64,000 bases of DNA. Origin: Clostridium sp. CS001. GTDB lineage: Bacteria; Bacillota; Clostridia; Clostridiales; Clostridiaceae. This document shows, piece by piece, positions 1 through 8,555 of this stretch (position 1 is the stretch's first letter; the number at the start of each line of letters is the position of its first letter). Location of the stretch: the NCBI RefSeq assembly GCF_020443565.1, contig NZ_JAIZZN010000008.1:1-64000 (forward strand), written 5' to 3'. Below the pieces are notes generated by a model. The model ran no database searches, was not told the DNA's origin, and worked only from the letters and a program-made list of their open reading frames with translations. The translations under genes and the position numbers were made by a program.

Positions 1-113
1 TACAAAATGATAGATGCGGTTTATTTTTACACCACAAAGAAATTGCTTAATAATTAAAATTGAATATTAGAATTTGGAGGTTTATTGATCTCTTTTTTGT
101 TGTGCAAAAAAAT

Positions 114-165
114 AAAAAAACCAATAATGATTAACCATAATTTTATAATTATTATTGGTTTTTTT
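114..165. terminator. bidirectional hairpin terminator
   Basis: A 15-bp inverted repeat (114-128 pairing with 151-165) reads A7-CCAATAAT on one side and ATTATTGG-T7 on the other, so it carries a U-tract in both directions. It probably ends a gene to the left of the window and backs up the rnf terminator. Confidence 0.7.
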
Positions 166-182
166 ATAAAATCATTAGAAAA

Positions 183-229
183 GAGGATGTCTTTTTTAAT
201 GATTAAATTAATCATTTTGAGACATCCTC
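183..229 (-). terminator. rnf operon terminator
   Basis: GAGGATGTCT (183-192) pairs with AGACATCCTC (220-229), with a second inner palindrome AATGATT/AATCATT. Read on the minus strand the hairpin lies just after the rnfB stop and is followed by TTTTCT. It is the likely end of the rnf transcript. Confidence 0.75.
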
Positions 230-246
230 ATCTTTTTTTATGAATT

Positions 247-1083
247 TTATTTAGCTTCAGCCTCACTCATGTTTACACGATCTTTAAGAGGCTTTGAGAT
301 AACCTTTGTAGGGCACTTTGTAGCGCAGATGCCACAGTTAGTACATTTATCAAAGTCTATTGTAGCTAAGTTATTAACCATGACAATTGCTTGCTCAGGA
401 CAAGCTCTTACGCACATTGTGCAAGCAATACATCCAACTTCGCAATTATCTTTTACTGATTTACCTTTTGATTTTGAGTTACATTCAATAAGTACTTCTT
501 GAGAAGCTGGTACCATCTCTATTAGATCCTTAGGGCAGACCTTAACACAGGCACTACAAGCTACGCAGTTATCAGGATATACTACAGCCACTCCATCTAT
601 GATATGAAGAGCATTAAACTCACAAGCTCTTACGCAACTTGCAAAACCCATACAACCATCTATGCAAGCCTTAGGGCCACCACCAGGAGCAATGATTGCT
701 TGACGGCAATCCATTATACCATCATATTCATACTTCTCTTTAGCAACACTGCAAGTTCCTTTACATTTAACAAAAGCAACTTGACGATTTGCTGTTTCAA
801 CACATACTCCAAGTATTTCTCCGATTGCATCTGCAGAAGCACTTCCACCAGGAGCACAAGCATTTAGTGGTGCAGTTCCTTCAACTATAGCAGCTGCATA
901 GGCATCACAACCTGCATATCCACAGGCACCACAGTTAGCACTAGGTAATGCAGCTCTAACTAGTGGTATTTTTGGATCAACAGGTACGTAGAACTTTTTA
1001 TTAGCATATCCAAGTACCACTCCAAATACAAGTCCCATACCACCGATACTTAATACTGGGTAAAGTAAGTTAGTTATATCCAT
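247..1083 (-). CDS. rnfB: Rnf complex subunit B (ferredoxin-type iron-sulfur subunit)
   Basis: This 278-residue protein is the electron-transfer subunit of the ferredoxin:NAD+ oxidoreductase (Rnf), which accepts electrons from reduced ferredoxin. A hydrophobic N-terminal anchor (about 7-26) precedes the RnfB-specific cluster motif at C51, C54, C59 and C76. Several further ferredoxin-type CX2CX2CX3C clusters follow in the C-terminal half, so the protein is loaded with [4Fe-4S] sites, as in clostridial RnfB. The start codon directly follows the rnfA stop, and its ribosome site (GGGAGG) lies inside the end of rnfA, suggesting translational coupling. It is the last gene of rnfCDGEAB. Identity is certain from cysteine pattern and context. 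Confidence 0.97.
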   Translation of the reverse strand: MDITNLLYPVLSIGGMGLVFGVVLGYANKKFYVPVDPKIPLVRAALPSANCGACGYAGCDAYAAAIVEGTAPLNACAPGGSASADAIGEILGVCVETANRQVAFVKCKGTCSVAKEKYEYDGIMDCRQAIIAPGGGPKACIDGCMGFASCVRACEFNALHIIDGVAVVYPDNCVACSACVKVCPKDLIEMVPASQEVLIECNSKSKGKSVKDNCEVGCIACTMCVRACPEQAIVMVNNLATIDFDKCTNCGICATKCPTKVISKPLKDRVNMSEAEAK

Positions 1084-1668
1084 TTAAATACCTCCCAATT
1101 TTAAACCACTGAAGCCTAAAAATGCGATAGCCATAAGTCCAGCTGTAACTAATGATATAGGCAATCCTTTGAAGGCTAGTGGCATCTTATCATTTTCTTC
1201 CATTCTCTCTCTTAGACCTGAAAGAAGAACAATGGCAAGCATATATCCAGCAGCAGCACCAAGGGCATTAACTAAAGATTCCACTAATGTATATTTCTCA
1301 CCTATGTTTATAACAGCCATACCAAGTACAGCACAGTTAGTTGTTATTAATGGAAGAAATATTCCAAGTGCCTTGTAAAGGCTTGGTTGAGTTTTCTTTA
1401 TAACCATTTCAACAAATTGAACTAATGCTGCAATAACTAGAACAAAAGCTAAAGTCGATAAGTAAGTTATATTTAAAGCAACTAAAATCTTGTAAACTAT
1501 AAAAGTCATAAATGATGCTAAGAACATAACAAATACAACTGCTAGTCCCATACCTTTTGCAGTTTCAGTCTTCTTAGAAACTCCTAGAAATGAACATATT
1601 CCTAGGAATTTAGCTAATACAAAGTTATTTACTAAAAATGCACTTATAAAAATTGAAAAAAGTCTCAT
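1084..1668 (-). CDS. rnfA: Rnf complex membrane subunit A
   Basis: RnfA is an integral membrane subunit that, with RnfE, forms the ion-translocating core of the Rnf complex. The 194-residue sequence consists of about six hydrophobic segments. It keeps the two cysteines C25 (LGICSFLG) and C112 (TTNCAVLG), which in characterised Rnf/Nqr complexes help hold an intramembrane [2Fe-2S] cluster between RnfA and RnfE. The length is normal for the family. It follows rnfE after a 34-bp gap, with a GGTGG ribosome site, and abuts rnfB. Confidence 0.96.
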   Translation of the reverse strand: MRLFSIFISAFLVNNFVLAKFLGICSFLGVSKKTETAKGMGLAVVFVMFLASFMTFIVYKILVALNITYLSTLAFVLVIAALVQFVEMVIKKTQPSLYKALGIFLPLITTNCAVLGMAVINIGEKYTLVESLVNALGAAAGYMLAIVLLSGLRERMEENDKMPLAFKGLPISLVTAGLMAIAFLGFSGLKLGGI

Positions 1669-1702
1669 TTTTATCCACCTTTCTTAATAATGTTAAACAA
1701 AA

Positions 1703-2395
1703 TTATTTTTTACAACTGTGAGCGCAAGATCCACATCCAGTACATGCACCAGTTTCTGGATCAATTTCATGGAAATGTGCAATCTTATTGTTTACTTCAT
1801 TTGTTTTATTGATCGATCTTTGATTTAATATAGCCATTAAAATTCCTAGAGTGATAAAAGCTCCAGGTGCTAAAACCATAATTATAGCAGGCTCAAATGA
1901 ACTTCCAAATACTTTGAATCCATATATAGAACCAGCGCCAAGTAATTCTCTTATAGCACCAAGTACTGCTAATGCTATGGTAAAACCAAGGCCCATTCCA
2001 ATAGCATCAAAGATTGAAGGAATTGGTTTATTTTTCGCTGCATAAGCCTCAGCTCTTCCAAGAATTACACAGTTAACAACTATAAGTGGAATAAAAATCC
2101 CCAGTGAGTTATATAAAGCTGGAACAAAACCTTGCAATAAAAACTGTATCAATGTTACGAAGGAAGCTATTATGGTAATATAAGCTGGTATACGTACCTT
2201 ATCAGGAATTACTTTTCTTAATACAGATATGAAAAGGTTTGAACCAATCAACACCACTGTTGAAGCAAGTCCCATGCCTATTCCATTTTCCACACTACTA
2301 GTAACTGCTAGGGTAGGGCACATAGCTAATACTTGTACAAATATTGGATTTTCTGTTACTATACCGTTTTTTATTCTTTCAGAAAGTATGCTCAT
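1703..2395 (-). CDS. rnfE: Rnf complex membrane subunit E
   Basis: RnfE is the partner of RnfA in the membrane core. The sequence is a six-helix membrane protein carrying the paired cysteines C26 (AMCPTL) and C109 (VVNCVILG), matching C25/C112 of RnfA, as expected for the shared [2Fe-2S] site. At 230 residues it has a hydrophilic C-terminal tail that ends in a compact CX2CX2CX3C motif (C218, C221, C224, C228), the spacing of a ferredoxin-type [4Fe-4S] site. That tail is not needed for the recognised RnfE fold. Its ATG overlaps the rnfG stop codon (TAATG), so the two are translationally coupled. Confidence 0.95.
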   Translation of the reverse strand: MSILSERIKNGIVTENPIFVQVLAMCPTLAVTSSVENGIGMGLASTVVLIGSNLFISVLRKVIPDKVRIPAYITIIASFVTLIQFLLQGFVPALYNSLGIFIPLIVVNCVILGRAEAYAAKNKPIPSIFDAIGMGLGFTIALAVLGAIRELLGAGSIYGFKVFGSSFEPAIIMVLAPGAFITLGILMAILNQRSINKTNEVNNKIAHFHEIDPETGACTGCGSCAHSCKK

Positions 2396-2967
2396 TATTT
2401 TTTATCTCCTTTCAATGAAGAGTTATAAAAATCAACAGCATCGTTAACACCAAGAGTTACAGCTTTAGAAGTAATAGTAGAGCCAGTAATTGCTTGGATT
2501 TCAGTTTCCTTTGTAGGAGCTATTTTTACAACTTCTAATTTATTGTCTATTGGTTTGTCTTTAAATTGACCTGAAAATTCAGGTTTTGGAGCATTAGCGC
2601 CAAGACCAGGAGTTTCTGTGTGTGATAAAATTTTAATGCCAGAAACCTTGCCTTCAGTAGATATTCCAACCATTATATCTATAATTCCACCATATCCTTT
2701 TGGTGAAACCTTTATAGCATATCCTGCTATATCAGTACCAGCCATACCAATGTTAACTTCTTTGATTTTTTCATTTCCTTCTATATTTACATCAGAAACG
2801 TCGAATTTATCCGCTTTAGGTAATATTTCTTTCATAGCAGCTTGTTTATTCGCAATAACTTGCTTTTCTATAGGGGCTTTTGTTATTTCATAGGCACCTC
2901 CTATTAAAAAACCTGCAATGCCTGTAATCAAAAGTAAAATCAAACCTAGTTTTATATTTTCTTTCAA
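2395..2967 (-). CDS. rnfG: Rnf complex FMN-binding subunit G
   Basis: RnfG is a single-span, outward-facing flavoprotein of the Rnf complex that holds FMN covalently on a threonine. The 190-residue sequence has one N-terminal membrane helix (about 6-26) and an FMN-binding domain. The flavinylation motif appears as ITGSTIT near 160-166, with T164 aligning with the usual modified threonine. I take the TTG at 2967 as start because GGAGG lies 8 bases before it and it immediately follows the rnfD TAA. It sits between rnfD and rnfE in the canonical order. Confidence 0.95.
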   Translation of the reverse strand: MKENIKLGLILLLITGIAGFLIGGAYEITKAPIEKQVIANKQAAMKEILPKADKFDVSDVNIEGNEKIKEVNIGMAGTDIAGYAIKVSPKGYGGIIDIMVGISTEGKVSGIKILSHTETPGLGANAPKPEFSGQFKDKPIDNKLEVVKIAPTKETEIQAITGSTITSKAVTLGVNDAVDFYNSSLKGDKK

Positions 2968-3891
2968 TTATTTCACCTCCCCAAAAATACGTGGAGCAGT
3001 AAACTTATCTATGAATGGAACAAATAAGCTCATTATTAATATAGCGTAGGATACGCCTTCTGAATAACCACCATATAAGCGTATTATTGTAGTTAAAACT
3101 CCACAGGATAGTCCAAAAATAAGTTGTCCTTTTTTTGTCATTGGAGAAGTAGTGTAATCTGTTGCCATAAAGAAAGCACCCAGCATTAAACCACCTGCAA
3201 AAATTTCATATAGTGCATTTCCAGTCATAAAACCATCTCTGCCTAATACAAAGGTTAAAACAAATACAGTGGCAATGTAAGTAATTGGAGTGTGCCAACT
3301 TATAACTCTTTTATATAGTAAATAAGCTGCACCAATTAGTAATGCGATTACTGAAGTTTCGCCAATACAACCACCTACGTTACCAATAAAGATATTCATT
3401 AAACTTGGTAATTGACCGCCTTCTCCACCTTTAAGTACTGCAAGGGCTGTAGCAGCTGAAACACCATCAACTGTAAAGTTAGTCATATGAACTGGCCAAG
3501 AAGCAAGTAAAAATGCTCTTGCAGCTAAAGCTGGGTTCATTATGTTTTGTCCAATTCCACCGAAAAATTGTTTTACAATAATTATTGCGAAAAATCCACC
3601 AATTGCAGGTAGCCAAAGGGGAACATTTGCTGGCATATTAAATGCTATAAGTAAACCAGTTACAACTGCACTAAGATCTCCAATGGTAATTTTTCTATGT
3701 GCAAATTTTTGCCATAACGCTTCTGCTGCAATACATGATAGCACCGATACTAATGTAACTAATAATGCTTTCATTCCAAAAAAATATATTCCAGCAAAGG
3801 TAGCAGGGATTAATGCTATTATTACATCTCTCATTATGCCCTGCACAGAATCATTAGATTTTATGTGTGGGGACGAAGATACTGTATACAT
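2968..3891 (-). CDS. rnfD: Rnf complex membrane subunit D
   Basis: RnfD is the large membrane subunit carrying a covalent FMN and takes part in sodium or proton translocation. The protein is highly hydrophobic, and the FMN-attachment motif DGVSAAT is intact, with the threonine near residue 148. I chose the ATG at 3891 (307 residues) because GAGGTG lies 6 bases upstream. The in-frame GTG at 3900 would overlap that site. The resulting N-terminus, YTVSSSPH, is typical of RnfD. The gene follows rnfC after 15 bases. Confidence 0.95.
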   Translation of the reverse strand: MYTVSSSPHIKSNDSVQGIMRDVIIALIPATFAGIYFFGMKALLVTLVSVLSCIAAEALWQKFAHRKITIGDLSAVVTGLLIAFNMPANVPLWLPAIGGFFAIIIVKQFFGGIGQNIMNPALAARAFLLASWPVHMTNFTVDGVSAATALAVLKGGEGGQLPSLMNIFIGNVGGCIGETSVIALLIGAAYLLYKRVISWHTPITYIATVFVLTFVLGRDGFMTGNALYEIFAGGLMLGAFFMATDYTTSPMTKKGQLIFGLSCGVLTTIIRLYGGYSEGVSYAILIMSLFVPFIDKFTAPRIFGEVK

Positions 3892-3906
3892 AAAAGTCAC
3901 CTCTAT

Positions 3907-5229
3907 CTATTTTTTTCTTCTATTAATAAGTATTGTTCTTTTGCCTTCACGGCAAGTTTGGGTTAAATGACGCTTTGCAGGGCATACGTAAGAGCAACAA
4001 GCACACTCAATACAATCCATGCCATGAATTTTCTCAAAATCTTCGTAATTGCCTCTTAAAACTAAAGAATTAAGTTTTGTAGGATTTAAAAACATAGGAC
4101 AAACGCTCATGCATTTTCCACATCGTATACAACTAGATTCTTCTTCAAGTCTGGCTTGCTCTTTTGTTAAGCAAAGTACACCTGAGGTTCCTTTGAGTAC
4201 AGGAGTATCTAGAGAACTTAAAGTTGTACCCATTAAAGGGCCACCTGAAATCACCTTTACTGGTGTTTCCTTAAATCCGCCAGCAGCTTCTACAACTTCA
4301 TTTATTGAAGTTCCAAATTTTACTCTTAAATTCAGAGGGTTTTGAATTGCTTCGCCAGTTACAGTTAAAACTCTCTCTGTAAGTGGTTTGCCATTTACTA
4401 CAGCGTTGTATATTTCAAACACAGTATCAACATTTTGAACTATGCAGGAAACATCTGCAGGAAGTTTTCCAGAAGGTAACTCTCTTCCAGTGATTGCATA
4501 AATCAACTGTTTTTCTGCTCCCTGAGGGTATTTTGTCTGAAGTGGAGTAACTTGTACATTACTTTGATTTGCTGTAGCTTTTTTCATAGCTTCAATTGCA
4601 TCAGGCTTATTATGTTCTATTCCAATATAACCTTTTACGCCGGGGAACATTTGAAGAATAATTTTTAAACCTTCAGCAATTTCGTTGGATTTTTCTAGCA
4701 TCATTCTGTGATCACAAGTTAAATATGGCTCACACTCTGCAGCATTTACTATAATACTGTCAATATTGGTTCCTTCTGGTGGTGTAAGTTTAATATGTGT
4801 TGGAAAACCTGCCCCGCCCATACCTACGATACCAGCTTCTTTAATGATAGCTACTAGCTCAGGTTTTGACAGTTTCTCATAATCTTTATGTGGAACCATA
4901 GTTTGTAATTCCTCATAAATGTTATCGTTTTCTACTATGATTGATGTTACCATGGTTCCATTACTGTGAAGCTTTGGTGCTACATCTAGTACTGTTCCAG
5001 ATACACTTGAATATATTGGTGCAGATACAAAAGCAGGGGATTCGCCTATCTTTTGTCCTACAAGTACCCTGTCACCTTTCTTTACTAAAGGTTCGCAAGG
5101 TGCTCCTATGTGTTGTTGCATAGGAAATACTAAGTTGCCTTTTGGAAGCAAATCTTGGATTGCTTTGTGCATACTTAAATTTTTCCTGTCGCTCGGGTGA
5201 ATACCTTTTTTGAAAGTCAAAAGTCCCAT
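3907..5229 (-). CDS. rnfC: Rnf complex NADH-binding subunit C
   Basis: RnfC is the peripheral subunit that docks NAD(H) and FMN and passes electrons between RnfB and the membrane subunits. In the 440-residue protein a glycine-rich nucleotide-binding stretch GMGGAGFPTH sits near 136-145. Two ferredoxin-type motifs, CIRCGKCMSVC (about 367-377) and CIECACCSYVC (about 406-416), bind [4Fe-4S] clusters. I start at the ATG at 5229 because AGGAGG lies 7 bases before it; an in-frame upstream ATG has no ribosome site. It is the first gene of the operon and is preceded by a 410-bp divergent intergenic region. Confidence 0.97.
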   Translation of the reverse strand: MGLLTFKKGIHPSDRKNLSMHKAIQDLLPKGNLVFPMQQHIGAPCEPLVKKGDRVLVGQKIGESPAFVSAPIYSSVSGTVLDVAPKLHSNGTMVTSIIVENDNIYEELQTMVPHKDYEKLSKPELVAIIKEAGIVGMGGAGFPTHIKLTPPEGTNIDSIIVNAAECEPYLTCDHRMMLEKSNEIAEGLKIILQMFPGVKGYIGIEHNKPDAIEAMKKATANQSNVQVTPLQTKYPQGAEKQLIYAITGRELPSGKLPADVSCIVQNVDTVFEIYNAVVNGKPLTERVLTVTGEAIQNPLNLRVKFGTSINEVVEAAGGFKETPVKVISGGPLMGTTLSSLDTPVLKGTSGVLCLTKEQARLEEESSCIRCGKCMSVCPMFLNPTKLNSLVLRGNYEDFEKIHGMDCIECACCSYVCPAKRHLTQTCREGKRTILINRRKK

Positions 5230-5645
5230 AATAAACCTCCTTGTAGTTCTCTCACTGGAATGCAAATTATCTTTTTTATTCCATGAGCTTTAAATTAAGT
5301 AGTTAACAACAATTAATTGAAATCTACCTTTTCAGAATTTTAGTTAAACTAATGCAAAAAGCATTAGAATATGCTTAATAATGCAAGATAAGTATAAAAT
5401 TATCACTAATTTGCATATATAATGAACCAACATATATATACTACACCATTTGTGTGTATAAAAGAATGCTTTTTTAAAAAAAACTACTTAAAATATGAAT
5501 AAAAATATTCCACAAAATTATATTAATATAAAATGGTAACTTTTAAAAATATTAAAATGAAAAATAATAGCTTAGTATGATATAATTAAAATGGATAAAA
5601 GAAACTATATTTACGAGAAAAAACAATTAAAAGGGTAAGGTGAAT
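5230..5645. other. divergent intergenic region between rnfC and the yceG-like gene
   Basis: This very AT-rich stretch must contain both divergent promoters. I see a possible Rex-like site (5292-5309) and a small palindrome CTAATGC-N5-GCATTAG (5349-5367). No open reading frame with a ribosome site is present, and I could not place a convincing -35/-10 pair. Confidence 0.5.
5292..5309 (-). promoter_or_regulatory. possible Rex (NADH-sensing) operator
   Basis: AAATTAA-GTAG-TTAACAA matches the clostridial Rex consensus TTGTTAA-N4-TTAACAA at 11 of 14 fixed positions, with a perfect right half and a degraded left half. It lies 63-80 bases upstream of the rnfC start. NADH-linked control of rnf would make sense, but the match is imperfect in AT-rich DNA. 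Confidence 0.3.
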
Positions 5646-7292
5646 ATGGAGAAGAATAGCTTAAATAATTTGGAGATTCATAGTTTAAACTTAGACATCA
5701 ATGAAGATATCATAAGTAGCTTAAAAGTAGAGATTTACAAAAGAAGCAAGTTTCAATATAATTCAAATATTGTCACCTTGCCAATATATTTTTATAGATT
5801 TATAGGTATAAAAAATTATGAGGAAGAATATCAAGAAAACTTGAGTAAACTAGATAAGGAATTAAAGAAGAGTGGCTCATGGTATAAAAGATTTAGTGAG
5901 GGGCTTAATAAAAACTTTAGTATAAGACAACAAAATATATTAAATGATATTTGGATGAGTACATCTAAAATGGAAGTTATAGATGTATCCTTAATCATAA
6001 ATTTAATAAGTGACAATGGACTTTTTCCTGATTTATCTAATAAGGTTCTATTGCAACAAATTAAAAATAATTTTAAGGGCTTAATGGAATATTACATCAA
6101 AAGTAATGAAATGATGGATATAAATGATATTAAAGTTATTATAAATTATATGGTCTATTGGATTAATATATATTCAAAAGAGTTATTTGAGAAGTTTGAT
6201 TATATGGGTATTAATCCTAAAATATTGTTTTATGGTGACATTTCAAAAGAAGAGGTTCTTTATTTAATATTATTATCAACATTAGGTTGTGATATCCTAT
6301 ATTTTAATCCAAAAGATTCAGGGGCATTTCATGAAATTGATAAGTATAATACTTTTTCCAAGGAAATTGTTTATAACAGAAGAGGAGAAATAAAACCTTT
6401 CCCATGTAGTTCGGAAGACAGGATTAAGACCACAGCGTATAGTGCTAAAGAAGAACTTGATAAAACTTTGTTTGCAGATGATTCTGGGTTTTACAGGGCA
6501 TGGCAATTTGCAGATTATAACTTGCAGAATGTAACACTTAATACCACTTATGAAGAAATATATATATGGATTAAGGAAAAAGCGCATATAAGAGAAGGAT
6601 TTAAGATTAAGGGTTCAACAGTAATTATACCTAATATGTTCGCAAAGGTTTGTGGTACCCATGATAATGTTGATATTTATTGGGAGGAAATTGATAAGGT
6701 AATATGTCAAAGGTTTACTAAGTTTTATAAAGAACTACCTATAATGGATATTGTGCATTTAGAATATGGGAAGTTTAATGAGGTATACCCTAATAACACC
6801 TTTTCAGAATTTAATATTGATAAAATGATTAATTCATCTTGGTGGAAGTATAAGGAGCTAAGATCGGGACTTCAAAAGGTTATGGCTGAGAAAATTAAAG
6901 ATTTATGTTTAAATCCTATAATAATAAATGTTGAGCAAGAGGATTTAAGAGATTTTCAAGTAGATATTTTCTCAGTACTTATAAATTTAGATGTAGCAAT
7001 ACTGGAACTCTTACAAGCATATGATTACCCAGAAGAGGTTCCTAAAATTATAGTTTATAATAATGAAGGAAATGGGAACCTATCTTTTGAGGATTGCATA
7101 ATGTTAGCATTTATGAATTCTATGGGGGTAGATATAGTTATATATAATCCTTCAGGATATAACGACATTGAGAATTTTATAGATAATGATAAGTATGATA
7201 TTCATAGATTAGAGAATGTGAGCTTTGAACTGACCTTTAAAAAGCACGTGCAAAAGAAAAAAGGATTTTTTGAAGGGTTGTTTGGTAGTTAA
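5646..7292 (+). CDS. YceG-like protein (tellurite/Ter-associated biosynthetic-module family)
   Basis: This 548-residue soluble protein resembles the YceG family of Bacillus, annotated as a putative component of the biosynthetic module linked to Ter (tellurium/chemical stress) loci. I recognise it from overall sequence character, such as repeated YNP/YNPSGYND-type segments, and above all from the neighbouring telA/yceH-type gene, since yceG and yceH are adjacent in Bacillus. No signal peptide or membrane segment is visible. The biochemical activity is not established. The start is uncertain: GTG at 5640 and ATG at 5646 share the AAGGGTAAGG ribosome-site region. No TerD-type gene accompanies the pair here. 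Confidence 0.65.
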   Translation: MEKNSLNNLEIHSLNLDINEDIISSLKVEIYKRSKFQYNSNIVTLPIYFYRFIGIKNYEEEYQENLSKLDKELKKSGSWYKRFSEGLNKNFSIRQQNILNDIWMSTSKMEVIDVSLIINLISDNGLFPDLSNKVLLQQIKNNFKGLMEYYIKSNEMMDINDIKVIINYMVYWINIYSKELFEKFDYMGINPKILFYGDISKEEVLYLILLSTLGCDILYFNPKDSGAFHEIDKYNTFSKEIVYNRRGEIKPFPCSSEDRIKTTAYSAKEELDKTLFADDSGFYRAWQFADYNLQNVTLNTTYEEIYIWIKEKAHIREGFKIKGSTVIIPNMFAKVCGTHDNVDIYWEEIDKVICQRFTKFYKELPIMDIVHLEYGKFNEVYPNNTFSEFNIDKMINSSWWKYKELRSGLQKVMAEKIKDLCLNPIIINVEQEDLRDFQVDIFSVLINLDVAILELLQAYDYPEEVPKIIVYNNEGNGNLSFEDCIMLAFMNSMGVDIVIYNPSGYNDIENFIDNDKYDIHRLENVSFELTFKKHVQKKKGFFEGLFGS

Positions 7293-7392
7293 TACTTATA
7301 GATATAATGGTAGAGATAATAAAGCTTGATTTTTATGCTATGTATAAAAATCTTAAAATAAGTTTTTATAATAGATAAGGGGAGTGCAAAAC

Positions 7393-8493
7393 ATGGAAAA
7401 AAACAATGGAATACTTATAATTCAAGATGAAAATATGGAAAATCAAAATGTAGGACAAAAGGCTTTGAGCATAAGCGAGCAGCTTAAAACTTCACCGCAA
7501 GTAATGCAAATTGCATCCAATATAAACATTAAGGATGCAAATGCAATATTAGAATTTGGAAATGAACCAGCTGCACAAATATCCAAGTTTGCTGATCAAA
7601 TATTAAATTCTATTAAAAGTAACAGCATTGAAAATTCAGGAGTTATGATAAAAGAACTTACCAGTATAATGAAGAAGTTTGATAAACAAGATTTTGAAGA
7701 AAGCAAAACTAGTTTTTTTGGAAAGCTTTTTAGTAAACCAAGTAATGCTATAGATAAAATGATGGGTAAATATAAAACTATTGGTGGAGAAATAGATAAG
7801 ATATATACTCAGCTTAGTGGATATAAAGTTGAAATAAATAACTCTAACCTGCAGCTTGAAAACTTATACAATCAAAATTTTGAGTACTATGGAGAATTAG
7901 AGAAATATATTGTTGCAGGAAACATGATTGTTGAAAAAAATGAAAGTCAAGAGCTACCTAGACTTGAAGCTTTAGCAGCCAATGGAGAACAAATAAATGC
8001 AATAAATTATGAAAATGCCAAAGCTACTATTGAAATGTTAAAACAAAGAATTTATGATTTAGAAATGGCTAAAATGGTATCGCTTCAAACTGCCCCTCAG
8101 ATTAAAATGATTCAAAGAGGAAATTATAAGTTGATATCTAAAGTGCATTCTGCCTTTATAATAACTATACCTGTATTTAAAAATGGAATAATCCAAGCTA
8201 TTGCCTTGAAAAAGCAAAAATTAGTATCAGATTCATTATCAGAACTTGATAGAACAACTAATGAATTATTAATGAAAAATGCTGAAAACATAAGAAGCCA
8301 AAGTGTTGACATTGCAAAACTTGCTGGAGGTACAAGTGTTAAAATTGAAACTTTAGAGAAGACTTGGACTACTATTATGCAAGGTATTGAAGAAACAAAG
8401 AGTATAGAAGATGAAAATAAAAAAGCAAGAGAAGCTGGAATAGTTAAACTACATGAGATGACAGAAAAACTAAAACAAAAATCTTTAAGTTAA
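7393..8493 (+). CDS. TelA/YceH-family toxic anion resistance protein
   Basis: The 366-residue protein matches the TelA (toxic anion resistance, YceH) family: largely helical, without membrane segments, with long coiled-coil-prone helices and a conserved mid-region around KMIQRGNYKLISKVHSAFIITIPVF. Members are linked to tellurite and cell-envelope stress tolerance, but the mechanism is unknown. I take the ATG at 7393 because GGGGAG lies 8 bases upstream; the in-frame GTG at 7384 lies on top of that site. It follows the YceG-like gene by 100 bases in the same direction, probably as one transcript. Confidence 0.85.
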   Translation: MEKNNGILIIQDENMENQNVGQKALSISEQLKTSPQVMQIASNINIKDANAILEFGNEPAAQISKFADQILNSIKSNSIENSGVMIKELTSIMKKFDKQDFEESKTSFFGKLFSKPSNAIDKMMGKYKTIGGEIDKIYTQLSGYKVEINNSNLQLENLYNQNFEYYGELEKYIVAGNMIVEKNESQELPRLEALAANGEQINAINYENAKATIEMLKQRIYDLEMAKMVSLQTAPQIKMIQRGNYKLISKVHSAFIITIPVFKNGIIQAIALKKQKLVSDSLSELDRTTNELLMKNAENIRSQSVDIAKLAGGTSVKIETLEKTWTTIMQGIEETKSIEDENKKAREAGIVKLHEMTEKLKQKSLS

Positions 8494-8555
8494 TGATCGT
8501 ATAGATTATAAAGAACGAATAAGATAAGCAAAATGAAAGACCTAAAGGTGAATAT

